Source: Humidesulfovibrio mexicanus (GTDB lineage Bacteria; Desulfobacterota; Desulfovibrionia; Desulfovibrionales; Desulfovibrionaceae). Taken from it: a stretch of DNA of 64,000 bases. Positions 52,807 through 60,608 of the stretch are shown here, in pieces. Under the pieces are notes generated by a model, which saw nothing but the letters and a program-made list of their open reading frames with translations, made no database searches and was not told the DNA's origin. Each line of letters starts with the position of its first letter. Position 1 is the stretch's first letter. The position numbers were made by a program, and so were the translations under genes. The DNA lies in assembly GCF_900188225.1 (NCBI RefSeq), contig NZ_FZOC01000004.1, positions 347,537-411,536 of the forward strand, written 5' to 3'.

Positions 52807-53334
52807 ATGAGCGACGATTGGGGCCAGCACATCGGCGACGACCAGTTGGTTCACGGCCTGCCAAAGCACATGGTGGGCGTTGCCAGCACAGACGCAAACG
52901 CATATTGGGAAATCGTTCCAGGCAAGAACGCCTGCTTCGCCTGCCAAGCCATGCGCGGCAAGCGGTTCGTCCACAGGCCCAGCCCGGTCCATCCGAACTG
53001 CAACTGCGAAGTGCGGCTGGTAAGCCAGAATGCTCGGCAGCGACAAATCCAAACCGTGGCCACAGGTACGCTTCAGGGATACGGCGACAATGAAACAGAA
53101 AAATTTACGGCCGGACAAATTATTACTGCCGAGCTTCATAGTTTGGGGCCTTTCACGGCAGGCGTTTGGCTACGGGTCGACGGAGAGGAGGAGCGCACAA
53201 CCGGCCTCATGTTGCCGGGGCAGGTCATGAAGCTGGAGTTCTCCAAGTTCCGCGAAGCGCCCGTTCCATGGGTGGTATTCCTTATGTGCATCGGCGGTGA
53301 CAACTCAACGATCACGTATCGCATCCATGGATGA
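52807..53334 (+). CDS. Uncharacterised protein with phage-head-like C-x2-C...HPNCNC motif
   Basis: A 175-residue protein. Residues about 35-70 contain YWEIVPGKNACFACQAM, then GKRFVHRPSPVHPNCNC. The C-x2-C, glycine-basic, P-x-HPNC-x-C order resembles the C-terminal metal-binding motif of phage minor head (MuF-type) proteins, but it stands alone without a capsid context. The second half is beta-rich (FTAGVWLRVDGEEERTTGLML). No signal peptide is seen. AGGGAG precedes the ATG. The base composition is clearly lower in G+C than that of its neighbours, suggesting transfer. It is followed after 6 bases by a secreted-protein gene. Confidence 0.7.
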   Translation: MSDDWGQHIGDDQLVHGLPKHMVGVASTDANAYWEIVPGKNACFACQAMRGKRFVHRPSPVHPNCNCEVRLVSQNARQRQIQTVATGTLQGYGDNETEKFTAGQIITAELHSLGPFTAGVWLRVDGEEERTTGLMLPGQVMKLEFSKFREAPVPWVVFLMCIGGDNSTITYRIHG

Positions 53335-53340
53335 CGCGAC

Positions 53341-53817
53341 ATGAAAAACGTGCTGATTCTTCTGCTGCTGCTTGTCCCCTCGGCGGCTTTTGCGGAGCTG
53401 ACATTCGACATTTCCTGCGACAACGTCGCAAATATCGTCATCATTCGCGGCGAGACGGCGATGCTGGCGCAGCGCGCACCGGATGGCAGCACGCATACTG
53501 TAACGTTTATTCTGAAACCGGAGTCCCTGCGCGCGTTCCAGACCTTTATCGAAGCATCGCGGCACGCCCAGTACCCCCGCGTTGCCGAGCCGTACCCCCA
53601 GCACCCGGCTCTTGCGATCACTGCGAACGGCAAGCCGTTGCAGTGCGACATGCTGGAGATTCGCGGGTATGGCGGAAAGAAAGTCGTTACGTTCATCTTC
53701 GATGAGCAGGACGCCTTCGACGCCGCGCGCGCGGTGTGCCCCACAGCCCCGGTGAAATTCATGGTCGCGCCGCTGCGCGAGCCAGAACCGGCCCAGCAGC
53801 CCCAGATAAAGAATTAA
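53341..53817 (+). CDS. Small secreted protein, function unknown
   Basis: A 158-residue protein with a signal peptide (cleavage after VPSAAFA). The mature part is beta-rich with three cysteines (SCDN, LQCDM, VCPTA) and a Pro/Gln-rich tail. No family is recognised. It is 6 bases after the HPNCNC-motif gene, shares its lower G+C content and is followed by a terminator, so the two form one transferred transcription unit. Confidence 0.68.
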   Translation: MKNVLILLLLLVPSAAFAELTFDISCDNVANIVIIRGETAMLAQRAPDGSTHTVTFILKPESLRAFQTFIEASRHAQYPRVAEPYPQHPALAITANGKPLQCDMLEIRGYGGKKVVTFIFDEQDAFDAARAVCPTAPVKFMVAPLREPEPAQQPQIKN

Positions 53818-53850
53818 GGCCGGAGCCCCCCATCGGAGCCCCGGCCTTTT
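53816..53850. terminator. Bidirectional terminator between convergent units
   Basis: AAGGCCGG and CCGGCCTT arms enclose an internal GGAGCC/CATCGGAGCC loop, with TTTT after the right arm and AA before the left. It lies at the stop codon of the secreted-protein gene and 23 bases beyond the AOR stop on the minus strand. Confidence 0.8.
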
Positions 53851-53872
53851 CATTTCTTGATGCGCTAAGCGG

Positions 53873-55600
53873 CTAGACCTTGGCGGCCTGCATTTCCTCG
53901 GCGGTGAAGTCCCAGGTGAGGTTGTGCGGCGGCAGGGGCTCGTTCTTGAAGAAGTCCGGCAGCTGGTCGTCCTTGTCGGTGAAGCCCGCGGCCTTGTTGA
54001 AGGCCAGCTCGTCCTTCAGGCAGTTCACGCCCATGTTCACGATGTCGTCCACGCTGGTGGCCTTGCCCGTGGCGGCGGTGACCATGTCGGCCACCACGGA
54101 GAGGGCGTCGGCGGTATCGAGCACGGCGAAGGCCACGAACAGGCACAGGCCGAGCGAGTCCACGGCCGCCGTGGCGATCTGCAGATTCTTGGACACTTCC
54201 ACCTGCCCGGCCTTGCCGTGGGAGGGCACGTCGCCGCCCACCTTGAGCACGTTCTGACACACGGCGTAGCCAGCGGTGTGGTCCGCGCCCATGGGGGTGG
54301 TGCTGTAGGTGACGCCCACACCCTTGACCACGCGCGGGTCATAGGCGGGCAGGGCCTGCTTCTTGACCACGGGCACGCGGTCCACGCCGAAGGCCTGGGC
54401 GGTGAAGGCCGTGCCGTTGCCCAAGATGCGGCCCAGGGGATCGCTGGAGCCGACCTTCTTCAGAAGCTCGATGACGCCCTTGCCATCGCCCCACTGCACG
54501 ACTCCCGCCTCCATGGCCATGGCCATGGTGTTGGCCAGTTCGATGGTGTCCATGCCCTTCTCGTCGCATATGCGGTCCATCATGGCGATGTCGTCCAGGT
54601 CGTCCACCAGCAGGTTTGCGCCAAAGCCCCAGATGGTCTCGTACTCGAACCCGGTGGTCAGGTAGTCGCCGTTCTTGTCGTTGTAGACCTGGGAGCACTG
54701 GATGACGCAGCCGGTGTGGCAGCCGTGCTTGTACTGGCCCTTTCTGGCCTTGATGGTCTCGGTCATGGTCTCGCCGCTGATCTTGGACGCGCCGTCGAAG
54801 CGGCCGGTGCGGAAGTTCTTGGTGGGCAGCGCGCCCGCCTCGTTGATGATGTTCACCAGAATCGCGGTGCCGTAGGTGGGCAGGCCCTGGCTGGTGACCG
54901 GGTGGCCCATGAGGATGTCCACCCAGCGCTTGCGGGCGACCTTGAAGGCCTCCGGGTCGGCCATGGCCACCGCGCCCTTGGCGTCCGGGTCCAGGATGAC
55001 GGCCTTGACCTTCTTGGAGCCCATGACCGCGCCCATGCCGCCGCGCCCGGCGGAACGGCTCGGACGGCCCTCGGGATCGGAAAACTGGATGGTGGCGGCG
55101 GAGAGGCACTGCTCCCCGGCCGGGCCGATCATGGCGGTGACGACCTTTTCGCCGAACTTGGCCTTCACCAGCTCGTGCGCGGCGTAGTTGTCCATGCCCA
55201 CAATGTCGGCGCAGTCTTGGAACTCCACGGAGTCCTGCTTCACCAGGATGTTGCAGAAGCCGGCGCCCGCCTCGGGCTTGTCTTCCAGGATGACGGCGAG
55301 AAGGCCGAGCCTGGGCAGCTTGTGCGCGAACTGGCCGCCAACGTTGGATTCCTTGATGCCGCCGGTGAGCGGCGACTTGGCGCCCACGGACGAGCGGCCG
55401 GAGTTGGCCGCCGTGCTGCCCGCCAGAATGCCTCCGGCGATGACCAGCTTGTTGGCGGCGGAAAGCGGATGGCAGCTGGCGGGAACCTCTGTCGCCACCA
55501 CGCGGGAGGTGAGCGCCCGGCCGCCGAGCCCGGCGTACTGGCCCAGCTCCTCGAAACGATACTCCCTGGTGCGGGTGTTGATGCGCAATATCTTCGCCAT
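53873..55600 (-). CDS. aor: Tungsten-containing aldehyde:ferredoxin oxidoreductase
   Basis: A 575-residue cytoplasmic enzyme that oxidises aldehydes to acids with ferredoxin. The N-terminal domain (GLGGRALTSRVVATEVP) and SGRSSVGAKSPLTGGIKESNVGG, which carries the tungstopterin contacts, are intact. SGRGGMGAVMGSKKVKAV is the second pterin motif, CHTGCVIQC gives three ligands of the 4Fe-4S cluster and NCLKDE the fourth. AAGGAG precedes the ATG. It is divergent from an unknown gene and cysQ across an AT-rich control region. In this organism group AOR depends on tungstate uptake, linking it to tunR. Confidence 0.95.
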   Translation of the reverse strand: MAKILRINTRTREYRFEELGQYAGLGGRALTSRVVATEVPASCHPLSAANKLVIAGGILAGSTAANSGRSSVGAKSPLTGGIKESNVGGQFAHKLPRLGLLAVILEDKPEAGAGFCNILVKQDSVEFQDCADIVGMDNYAAHELVKAKFGEKVVTAMIGPAGEQCLSAATIQFSDPEGRPSRSAGRGGMGAVMGSKKVKAVILDPDAKGAVAMADPEAFKVARKRWVDILMGHPVTSQGLPTYGTAILVNIINEAGALPTKNFRTGRFDGASKISGETMTETIKARKGQYKHGCHTGCVIQCSQVYNDKNGDYLTTGFEYETIWGFGANLLVDDLDDIAMMDRICDEKGMDTIELANTMAMAMEAGVVQWGDGKGVIELLKKVGSSDPLGRILGNGTAFTAQAFGVDRVPVVKKQALPAYDPRVVKGVGVTYSTTPMGADHTAGYAVCQNVLKVGGDVPSHGKAGQVEVSKNLQIATAAVDSLGLCLFVAFAVLDTADALSVVADMVTAATGKATSVDDIVNMGVNCLKDELAFNKAAGFTDKDDQLPDFFKNEPLPPHNLTWDFTAEEMQAAKV

Positions 55601-55668
55601 GGCGTGTGCTCCTTGTGGTTTCCTGTTGCCAAAACAGGGGGGCTGGGCTAGGCACAGGTCTGGCTATC

Positions 55669-55696
55669 TTTATATCTTTGACAAATTTTATGTCAA
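55669..55696 (-). promoter_or_regulatory. Promoter of the AOR gene
   Basis: On the minus strand TTGACA, a 16-bp spacer and TATAAA form a near-consensus sigma-70-type promoter; the -35 is one arm of a dyad. The leader to the AOR ATG would be about 60 bases. On the plus strand the other arm also gives TTGACA, with TATTTA 16 bases later (55678-55705), so two promoters face away from each other across the same bases. Confidence 0.6.
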
Positions 55697-55727
55697 TGAT
55701 ATTTACGAGTTATGTCATAGCTGACAT
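55678..55727. promoter_or_regulatory. Two dyads with TGACA/TGTCA arms in the AOR divergent region
   Basis: TTGACA-N7-TGTCAA (55678-55696) and ATGTCA-N4-TGACAT (55712-55727) have centres about 33 bases apart, close to three helical turns. The first overlaps both promoters. Such paired sites suggest cooperative binding by one regulator. The regulator is not identified; the arms are unlike the tunR dyad. Confidence 0.6.
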
Positions 55728-55758
55728 AGGTTCCCAGTAAAGGAAACAAGGAGTTGCG

Positions 55759-56364
55759 ATGCCTGGACACAGGGAACTCGTCATCCGCGCGGATGAGGAC
55801 GCGCTGAAAAGCTTGGCGCCGCTCGTGCGCGAGGGGGTGGAGATGCGGGTGTCCGACCAGGCGAGCCTCCGGCGCACCCTTATTGAGGATTTGGGCCTGG
55901 ACGAACGCTGCGTGGACACGCGCATCCAGGCCGTGTTCCTGGACGGCTCGCCCGTGGACGATATCGACGCGGACCACGCCAGAGAAGGCTGCACCCTGGC
56001 CCTGGCCGGGGCCCTGCCAGGTGTGGCGGGCATCTGTATGCAACGGGGCAGCCGCATCGGGGTCTTCCGCGAGGGCATCACCCATGCCGCGGAACACGCC
56101 GCCAGCCAGTCCCCCAAGCCGTTGCGCATCACGGTGAAGCTTTTCAACGTCATCGCCGAGGAATGCCTGGCGCAGGTGCTGGCGCGCGGGGCGCAGCTGC
56201 GCGCAGGACGCCTGGCGGAACTGCTCGACGCGCGGCCCGACGCCCTGGTTGACGCGGCCTTTGTGTTGGATGGCGCGCCCCTTGACCGCCAGCGGCTTGT
56301 GACCACGCTGCGCGGCCAGGACAGCCCCCTGCGCCTTGTGGCGCGCGCCGTGGAGCGCCCATGA
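55759..56364 (+). CDS. Uncharacterised protein divergent from AOR
   Basis: A 201-residue protein, probably soluble (no signal peptide or membrane helix). It contains alternating strands and helices (RRTLIEDLGLDERCVDTRIQAVFLDGSPVDDI; ALAGALPGVAGICMQRGS). The N-terminal 85 residues faintly resemble a beta-grasp fold such as MoaD/ThiS, but no C-terminal diglycine is present, so this is only a possibility. The ribosome site is AAGGAG. The stop overlaps the cysQ start (ATGA), so the two are translationally coupled. Confidence 0.62.
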   Translation: MPGHRELVIRADEDALKSLAPLVREGVEMRVSDQASLRRTLIEDLGLDERCVDTRIQAVFLDGSPVDDIDADHAREGCTLALAGALPGVAGICMQRGSRIGVFREGITHAAEHAASQSPKPLRITVKLFNVIAEECLAQVLARGAQLRAGRLAELLDARPDALVDAAFVLDGAPLDRQRLVTTLRGQDSPLRLVARAVERP

Positions 56365-57158
56365 ACGCGCAGCCCATGGACAGCCTCGCCGCCCTTGCCG
56401 CAATCGCCGAGGCCGCAGGCCTGGCCATCCTCGATGTGCGCCGCCAGGGCTTCCAGGTGTCCTACAAGGACGACCGCTCGCCCCTCACCCGGGCGGACCT
56501 GGCCGCGCACGAGACCATCATGCGCGGCCTGGAGCGCGCCTTCCCCGAGGTGCCCGTGCTCTCGGAGGAAGGCGCGGACCGGCCCTACTCCGAGCGCGGC
56601 GGCTGGGAGCGCCTGTTCATCGTGGATCCGCTGGACGGCACCAAGGAGTTCGTGAAGGACAACGGCGAGTTCTGCGTCTGCATCGCCCTTGCCGAAAACG
56701 GCTTTCCCGCCCTCGGCGCGGTGCATGTGCCCACGCGGGGGGCCACCTACGTGGGCGGTCTGGGCCTGGGGGCCTTCCGGCGCGATGTCGCAAACGGCCA
56801 GCCCGGCCCCTGGAGGGCCATCGCCGTGCGTCGGCCGGACGCGGGCGGGCTTGTGGTGCTGGCCAGCCGCTCACACCCTTCGCCGGAACTGGAGACGTAT
56901 CTGACGGGCAAACACGTTCGCGAACGCATCACCGCCGGGAGCGCGCTGAAGTTCTGCCTGGTGGCCGAGGGCGCGGCCGACCTGTACCCGCGCTTCAACC
57001 CCACGCGCGAGTGGGACACGGCGGCGGGCCAGGCCGTGCTGGAAGGCGCCGGCGGCAGCGTGCTGCGCTTCGCCGACGGCCGCCCCGGACCCCGTCTGCC
57101 CGTGAACAAGCCCGACCTGTTCAACGGTCCCTTCCTGGCCAGCGCCCTGCCCCTTTAG
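56361..57158 (+). CDS. cysQ: 3'(2'),5'-bisphosphate nucleotidase CysQ
   Basis: A 265-residue metal-dependent phosphatase of the inositol monophosphatase superfamily. VLSEEGAD and VDPLDGTKEF are the metal-binding motifs, and TREWDTAAGQAVLEGAGG closes the site. It dephosphorylates PAP or PAPS. The ATGA overlap with the unknown gene upstream makes it a coupled pair. The usual cysteine pathway genes are not in the window. Confidence 0.92.
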   Translation: MNAQPMDSLAALAAIAEAAGLAILDVRRQGFQVSYKDDRSPLTRADLAAHETIMRGLERAFPEVPVLSEEGADRPYSERGGWERLFIVDPLDGTKEFVKDNGEFCVCIALAENGFPALGAVHVPTRGATYVGGLGLGAFRRDVANGQPGPWRAIAVRRPDAGGLVVLASRSHPSPELETYLTGKHVRERITAGSALKFCLVAEGAADLYPRFNPTREWDTAAGQAVLEGAGGSVLRFADGRPGPRLPVNKPDLFNGPFLASALPL

Positions 57159-57208
57159 ACACGCCCGACAGAGACGGCCGCGGGGGGCCGGAGAAGGAAG
57201 GACCGCAG

Positions 57209-57242
57209 CCCCGGACCATCCCTCTTCCGGCATGGTCCGGGG
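57209..57242. terminator. Stem-loop between cysQ and the cytochrome operon
   Basis: A perfect 11-bp stem CCCCGGACCAT/ATGGTCCGGGG with a 12-base loop lies between convergent genes, 50 bases after cysQ and 8 bases after the cytochrome stop. There is no T-run, so it may act with Rho or as a 3' end stabiliser. Confidence 0.6.
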
Positions 57243-57249
57243 CGCTGTG

Positions 57250-59439
57250 CTAGTTTTGATGCTGGCGCAACGGCAACCGCGAGAACCTGCCTCCCGTAAG
57301 GATCGGATCGCCCTTGTACCCCAGGGACTTGAAGCCGAGGTAATCCGTCGTGCCGATCAGGTCCGACACGTCCCGCCCGCGCTCAAGCATGGCCTTGAAG
57401 TCCGTGCCCTTGGCCACAAGCTCCTTGTAGTTCACGTTGCGGTCGTCCTTGTGGCAGCGGTTGCACGTCTTCTGCCCGGCAAGGCTTTCGTGGCAATGTC
57501 GGCAGGACAGGGCCATTTCCTTGGGCGAAACCTCATGGTTGATGGCCCAGTACATGTTCGTGCGCACCCACTTGTACTTTCCACTGTACGGCAGCTTGGC
57601 CACCTTCATTCCGTCCTCGAACGCCTTCTGCCAATTCAGGTTCTTCCAATAGGCGGTGGTGTCCTCGGGGCCGCGCGGGTACAAATGCGGCACCAGCAGA
57701 TAGTTGTTCACGGCGTCCGCAGGCTGCACGCCGTCCATCACCTTGAACGGATAGATGCGCGAGGACGGATCCTTCATGGAGCCCACCGGGCGGGTGATGT
57801 ACACGGGCTTCATGCGCTTTTTCTGGTCGCGGGGCAGCTGCTCGTCCGAGCCGAAGCTGTCCGGCTGGCCGGGGATGACATCCCCGATGAGCATCCGCTC
57901 CATGAAGCCATTGGACCAGGTGTACACGGGCTTCTTGGACTCCTTCCACTCGAACTCGCCCTTCATCCAATCGTAGTCCGAAGACCCGGTCTTGTCCTTC
58001 ACCGGCGCGCGCTTCTTGTCGCCCGCCATGGACCAGTCCCACCACGTCTTTGTGGCCTTGCACTTGGAATACACAGGGGTATGGCAGGTGTTGCAGGCGA
58101 CCGTCTCCGAGTGCTTGTTCAGATGATGGTCCAGCAGGCTGCCGCAGGAATGGGGCTTCTTCGAGTGGCAGTCCTCGCAGCTGCGCGAACCCTCGGCCAC
58201 GGGCAGCGAGCTGCTGCGTCCGAGGATCTTGTGGTTCACGGTCTTGTGGCACTCCGAGCAGGAGAAGCCATAGCCGCCCATGTGGATGTCGCAGTTGCGG
58301 TCGGGCCAGCGCAGCACGCCGGACATCTCCGCGTGCTTGACCGCATCGCCGCCGCCGCCCTGGAAGTGGCAGTTGCCGCAGGTATTGCGCGAGGTCTTGC
58401 CGACGTTCTTGGCCACGTAGACCAGGTCCACCTTGGGGTCGGGCATTCCGGCTGCGGGCGGGGCCTTCACGTAGCTGTCCGTGGTGTCGTGGCACACCAG
58501 GCAGTCAATGCGCGTTTTGTCCGTGAAGTCGAAGTTCTCGTCCTTCCAGCCGTATCCGGCATGGCACGAAGTGCAGCGCGGCCAATTGGAGGGCAGCGCC
58601 ATGCAGAAGTTGTTGATCGTGTCCGTGGCCTTGCCGCTCATGACCCGCTTCTGCCGCTTGATGGTGTAGGGAGAGGGCCCCTTCCACAACCAGTGTGCGG
58701 TTTTCAGCATGTCCTCCCCGGCCTTCGGGTGGCACCGCAGACATTCCTGCGTCACCTGCATGGGCGTGGGGTTGTCCGGCAGCCGCACAAGGTCCTTGTG
58801 GTCCTTGGCGTTGGGCGCGTGGCACCCCCGGCAGTCCACGGGCCCCTGGTTCATCTTCTTGTGGCAGCCCATGCATTGCTGGTGATAGGCGGCGGACAAC
58901 CCAAGGCGCTCCGGATGCTTGGGATTGAAAGCCTCCTGGTGGCAGGCGCGACAGGCCACGGTCTCGGAAAGCCGGTCCCTGGAGGCGTCAGCGCCCTTTG
59001 GGCTTGCATGGTGGCACAGCGCGCAATTGCCGTCCACGCTTGCCGCGTGCTTGGAATGTGTGAACCGCACAGGGCGGTATTGGTCCGTGTAGTTGCCGGG
59101 AAGCGCATTGCCGAGCAGGGCGTAGCGGTACTTGATGTCCTTCACGCCAAGCTCAAGATCCTTGAAGCGCAATTGCCGCAGCTTGGGATCCTCCTTGGCC
59201 ACGTCGACCACGAAGGGCCTGGGCTGCGCGGCCCGTTTCTCGGCCTCCGCCTGGTCCGGCGGGGTCCACCCGGCAGGCATGGGATTCTGGACCTCACGCT
59301 GTTTCGCAACAGGCCCGGCTGCCGACTGCGGCGCCTCCTTGCCCATTACGGACAGGGGGGCGTACAGCCAGACCAGCACCAACAAAAAGAGGACAGACGC
59401 CGCGAAGCCCAGGGCGTACACCGTGCGCGATCTCTTCAT
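57250..59439 (-). CDS. Membrane-anchored 13-heme cytochrome c: c3-like domain fused to octaheme tetrathionate reductase-like domain
   Basis: A 729-residue periplasmic cytochrome with 13 CXXCH motifs. An uncleaved or cleavable N-terminal helix (residues about 8-27) is followed by a linker. Four motifs (CALCH, CRACH, CMGCH, CRGCH; residues 139-207) with FTHSKHAASVDGNC upstream have the spacing of a class III (c3) tetraheme domain. The next nine (from CLRCH at 233) fall in a region with QECLRCHPKAGEDMLKTAHWLWKG and NTCGNCHFQGGGGDAVKH, hallmarks of the octaheme tetrathionate reductase family. Its start overlaps the NrfD-like gene by ATGA. It probably takes electrons from the membrane module. Confidence 0.88.
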   Translation of the reverse strand: MKRSRTVYALGFAASVLFLLVLVWLYAPLSVMGKEAPQSAAGPVAKQREVQNPMPAGWTPPDQAEAEKRAAQPRPFVVDVAKEDPKLRQLRFKDLELGVKDIKYRYALLGNALPGNYTDQYRPVRFTHSKHAASVDGNCALCHHASPKGADASRDRLSETVACRACHQEAFNPKHPERLGLSAAYHQQCMGCHKKMNQGPVDCRGCHAPNAKDHKDLVRLPDNPTPMQVTQECLRCHPKAGEDMLKTAHWLWKGPSPYTIKRQKRVMSGKATDTINNFCMALPSNWPRCTSCHAGYGWKDENFDFTDKTRIDCLVCHDTTDSYVKAPPAAGMPDPKVDLVYVAKNVGKTSRNTCGNCHFQGGGGDAVKHAEMSGVLRWPDRNCDIHMGGYGFSCSECHKTVNHKILGRSSSLPVAEGSRSCEDCHSKKPHSCGSLLDHHLNKHSETVACNTCHTPVYSKCKATKTWWDWSMAGDKKRAPVKDKTGSSDYDWMKGEFEWKESKKPVYTWSNGFMERMLIGDVIPGQPDSFGSDEQLPRDQKKRMKPVYITRPVGSMKDPSSRIYPFKVMDGVQPADAVNNYLLVPHLYPRGPEDTTAYWKNLNWQKAFEDGMKVAKLPYSGKYKWVRTNMYWAINHEVSPKEMALSCRHCHESLAGQKTCNRCHKDDRNVNYKELVAKGTDFKAMLERGRDVSDLIGTTDYLGFKSLGYKGDPILTGGRFSRLPLRQHQN

Positions 59440-60602
59440 TGGGAAGCCTCCTCCAGCTTGCGGGCGGCCAGAACCGGGGCGATGGTGACGAACACCCGGT
59501 ACAGGAACATGATGGTGGCTGCGGCGCCCAGGGTGACGAGGATTTCACCGACAGCCGGATAATAGGACTGCGTGGCCGTTTGCGGCGTGTAGGCCACCAC
59601 GAAGACATTGAAGCGGTTCAGCACCACGCCGCCCACAACGAGCAAAGCCGTGACGAACAGCCCCCGGCGGCAGTTCCGCACGGCCTTGAACTGCAGCAGC
59701 GCGAACGGAAGGAGGGCTCCCAGCCCGACCTCCGCCAGGAAACTGTTCGCCGCGGCGCTGCCGTCAAAGGCCAGGCCAAGAACCCCGCGCGAGAACAAAT
59801 CCCCGAACTTGACCAAAAGATACGCGCCAAGGGTGAAGCGCGTGAAGCGCGAAAGCGGACCAAGCACGTCCATCTCCCCGTCCAGCCGCAGCGAGGTCGT
59901 GGCGATCGTCGTCTCCACGATGACCATGGGGTAGCCCACCGCAAAGGCCGAAAGCAGGAACAGCAGCGGCAGATAGGGGGTGTGCCAGAGCGGGTGGACC
60001 TTGGTCGGCGCGATGACCATGAGGGTGCCGAGGCTCGACTGGTGCATACACGACAGCACCACGCCCAGGATGATGAACACCCACATCACGCGGGCGAGCT
60101 TTTTGTCCAGCCAGGCAAGGGCCGGTATCTTGCCGCCGAAGCGCTCGGCCAATATGGGCGTCATCTCGATCCAGAGCACGGTCAAATACGTCATGACGCA
60201 GATGGCCACCTCGAACAACGCCGAGTTGTAGTTGTGAAAGAACAAGGGCTTCCAGATGGCCCAGGAGCGGCCGATATCCACCAGGATGGCTATGGCCACG
60301 AACGTGTAGCCCAGCGCGGCCGTGAGCAGCGCGGGCCGGGTGACGGCCTCGTAGGCGCGACGCCCGAACACGTGCGCCAGGGCGGCCGTGGTGAAGCCCC
60401 CCGCGGCCAGCGCCACGCCGGAGCCCACATCCACGCCGATCCATATGCCCCACGGCGTGGCGTTGGAAAGATTCGTCGCATACCCCAGCCCGCCGATGAA
60501 ACGGGCCAGCGCGGCAACGCCCCCGGCAAGCATGAAGCCAAGCAGCACAAGAACTCCAGGGGTCCAGAACGGGCGATCAAGAGGACGGGGATGATGACTC
60601 AT
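59436..60602 (-). CDS. NrfD/HybB-type integral membrane quinone-interacting subunit
   Basis: A 388-residue protein with about ten membrane helices (LVLLGFMLAGGVAALARFIGGLGYATNLSNATPWGIWIGVDVGSGVALAAGGF...). The last 20 residues are cytoplasmic or periplasmic and charged. The family anchors Fe-S and cytochrome subunits and exchanges electrons with menaquinone. GGAGG precedes the ATG inside the ferredoxin stop region, and its end overlaps the cytochrome start, so the three genes are one coupled operon. Confidence 0.93.
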   Translation of the reverse strand: MSHHPRPLDRPFWTPGVLVLLGFMLAGGVAALARFIGGLGYATNLSNATPWGIWIGVDVGSGVALAAGGFTTAALAHVFGRRAYEAVTRPALLTAALGYTFVAIAILVDIGRSWAIWKPLFFHNYNSALFEVAICVMTYLTVLWIEMTPILAERFGGKIPALAWLDKKLARVMWVFIILGVVLSCMHQSSLGTLMVIAPTKVHPLWHTPYLPLLFLLSAFAVGYPMVIVETTIATTSLRLDGEMDVLGPLSRFTRFTLGAYLLVKFGDLFSRGVLGLAFDGSAAANSFLAEVGLGALLPFALLQFKAVRNCRRGLFVTALLVVGGVVLNRFNVFVVAYTPQTATQSYYPAVGEILVTLGAAATIMFLYRVFVTIAPVLAARKLEEASQ

Positions 60603-60608
60603 GGCGGA

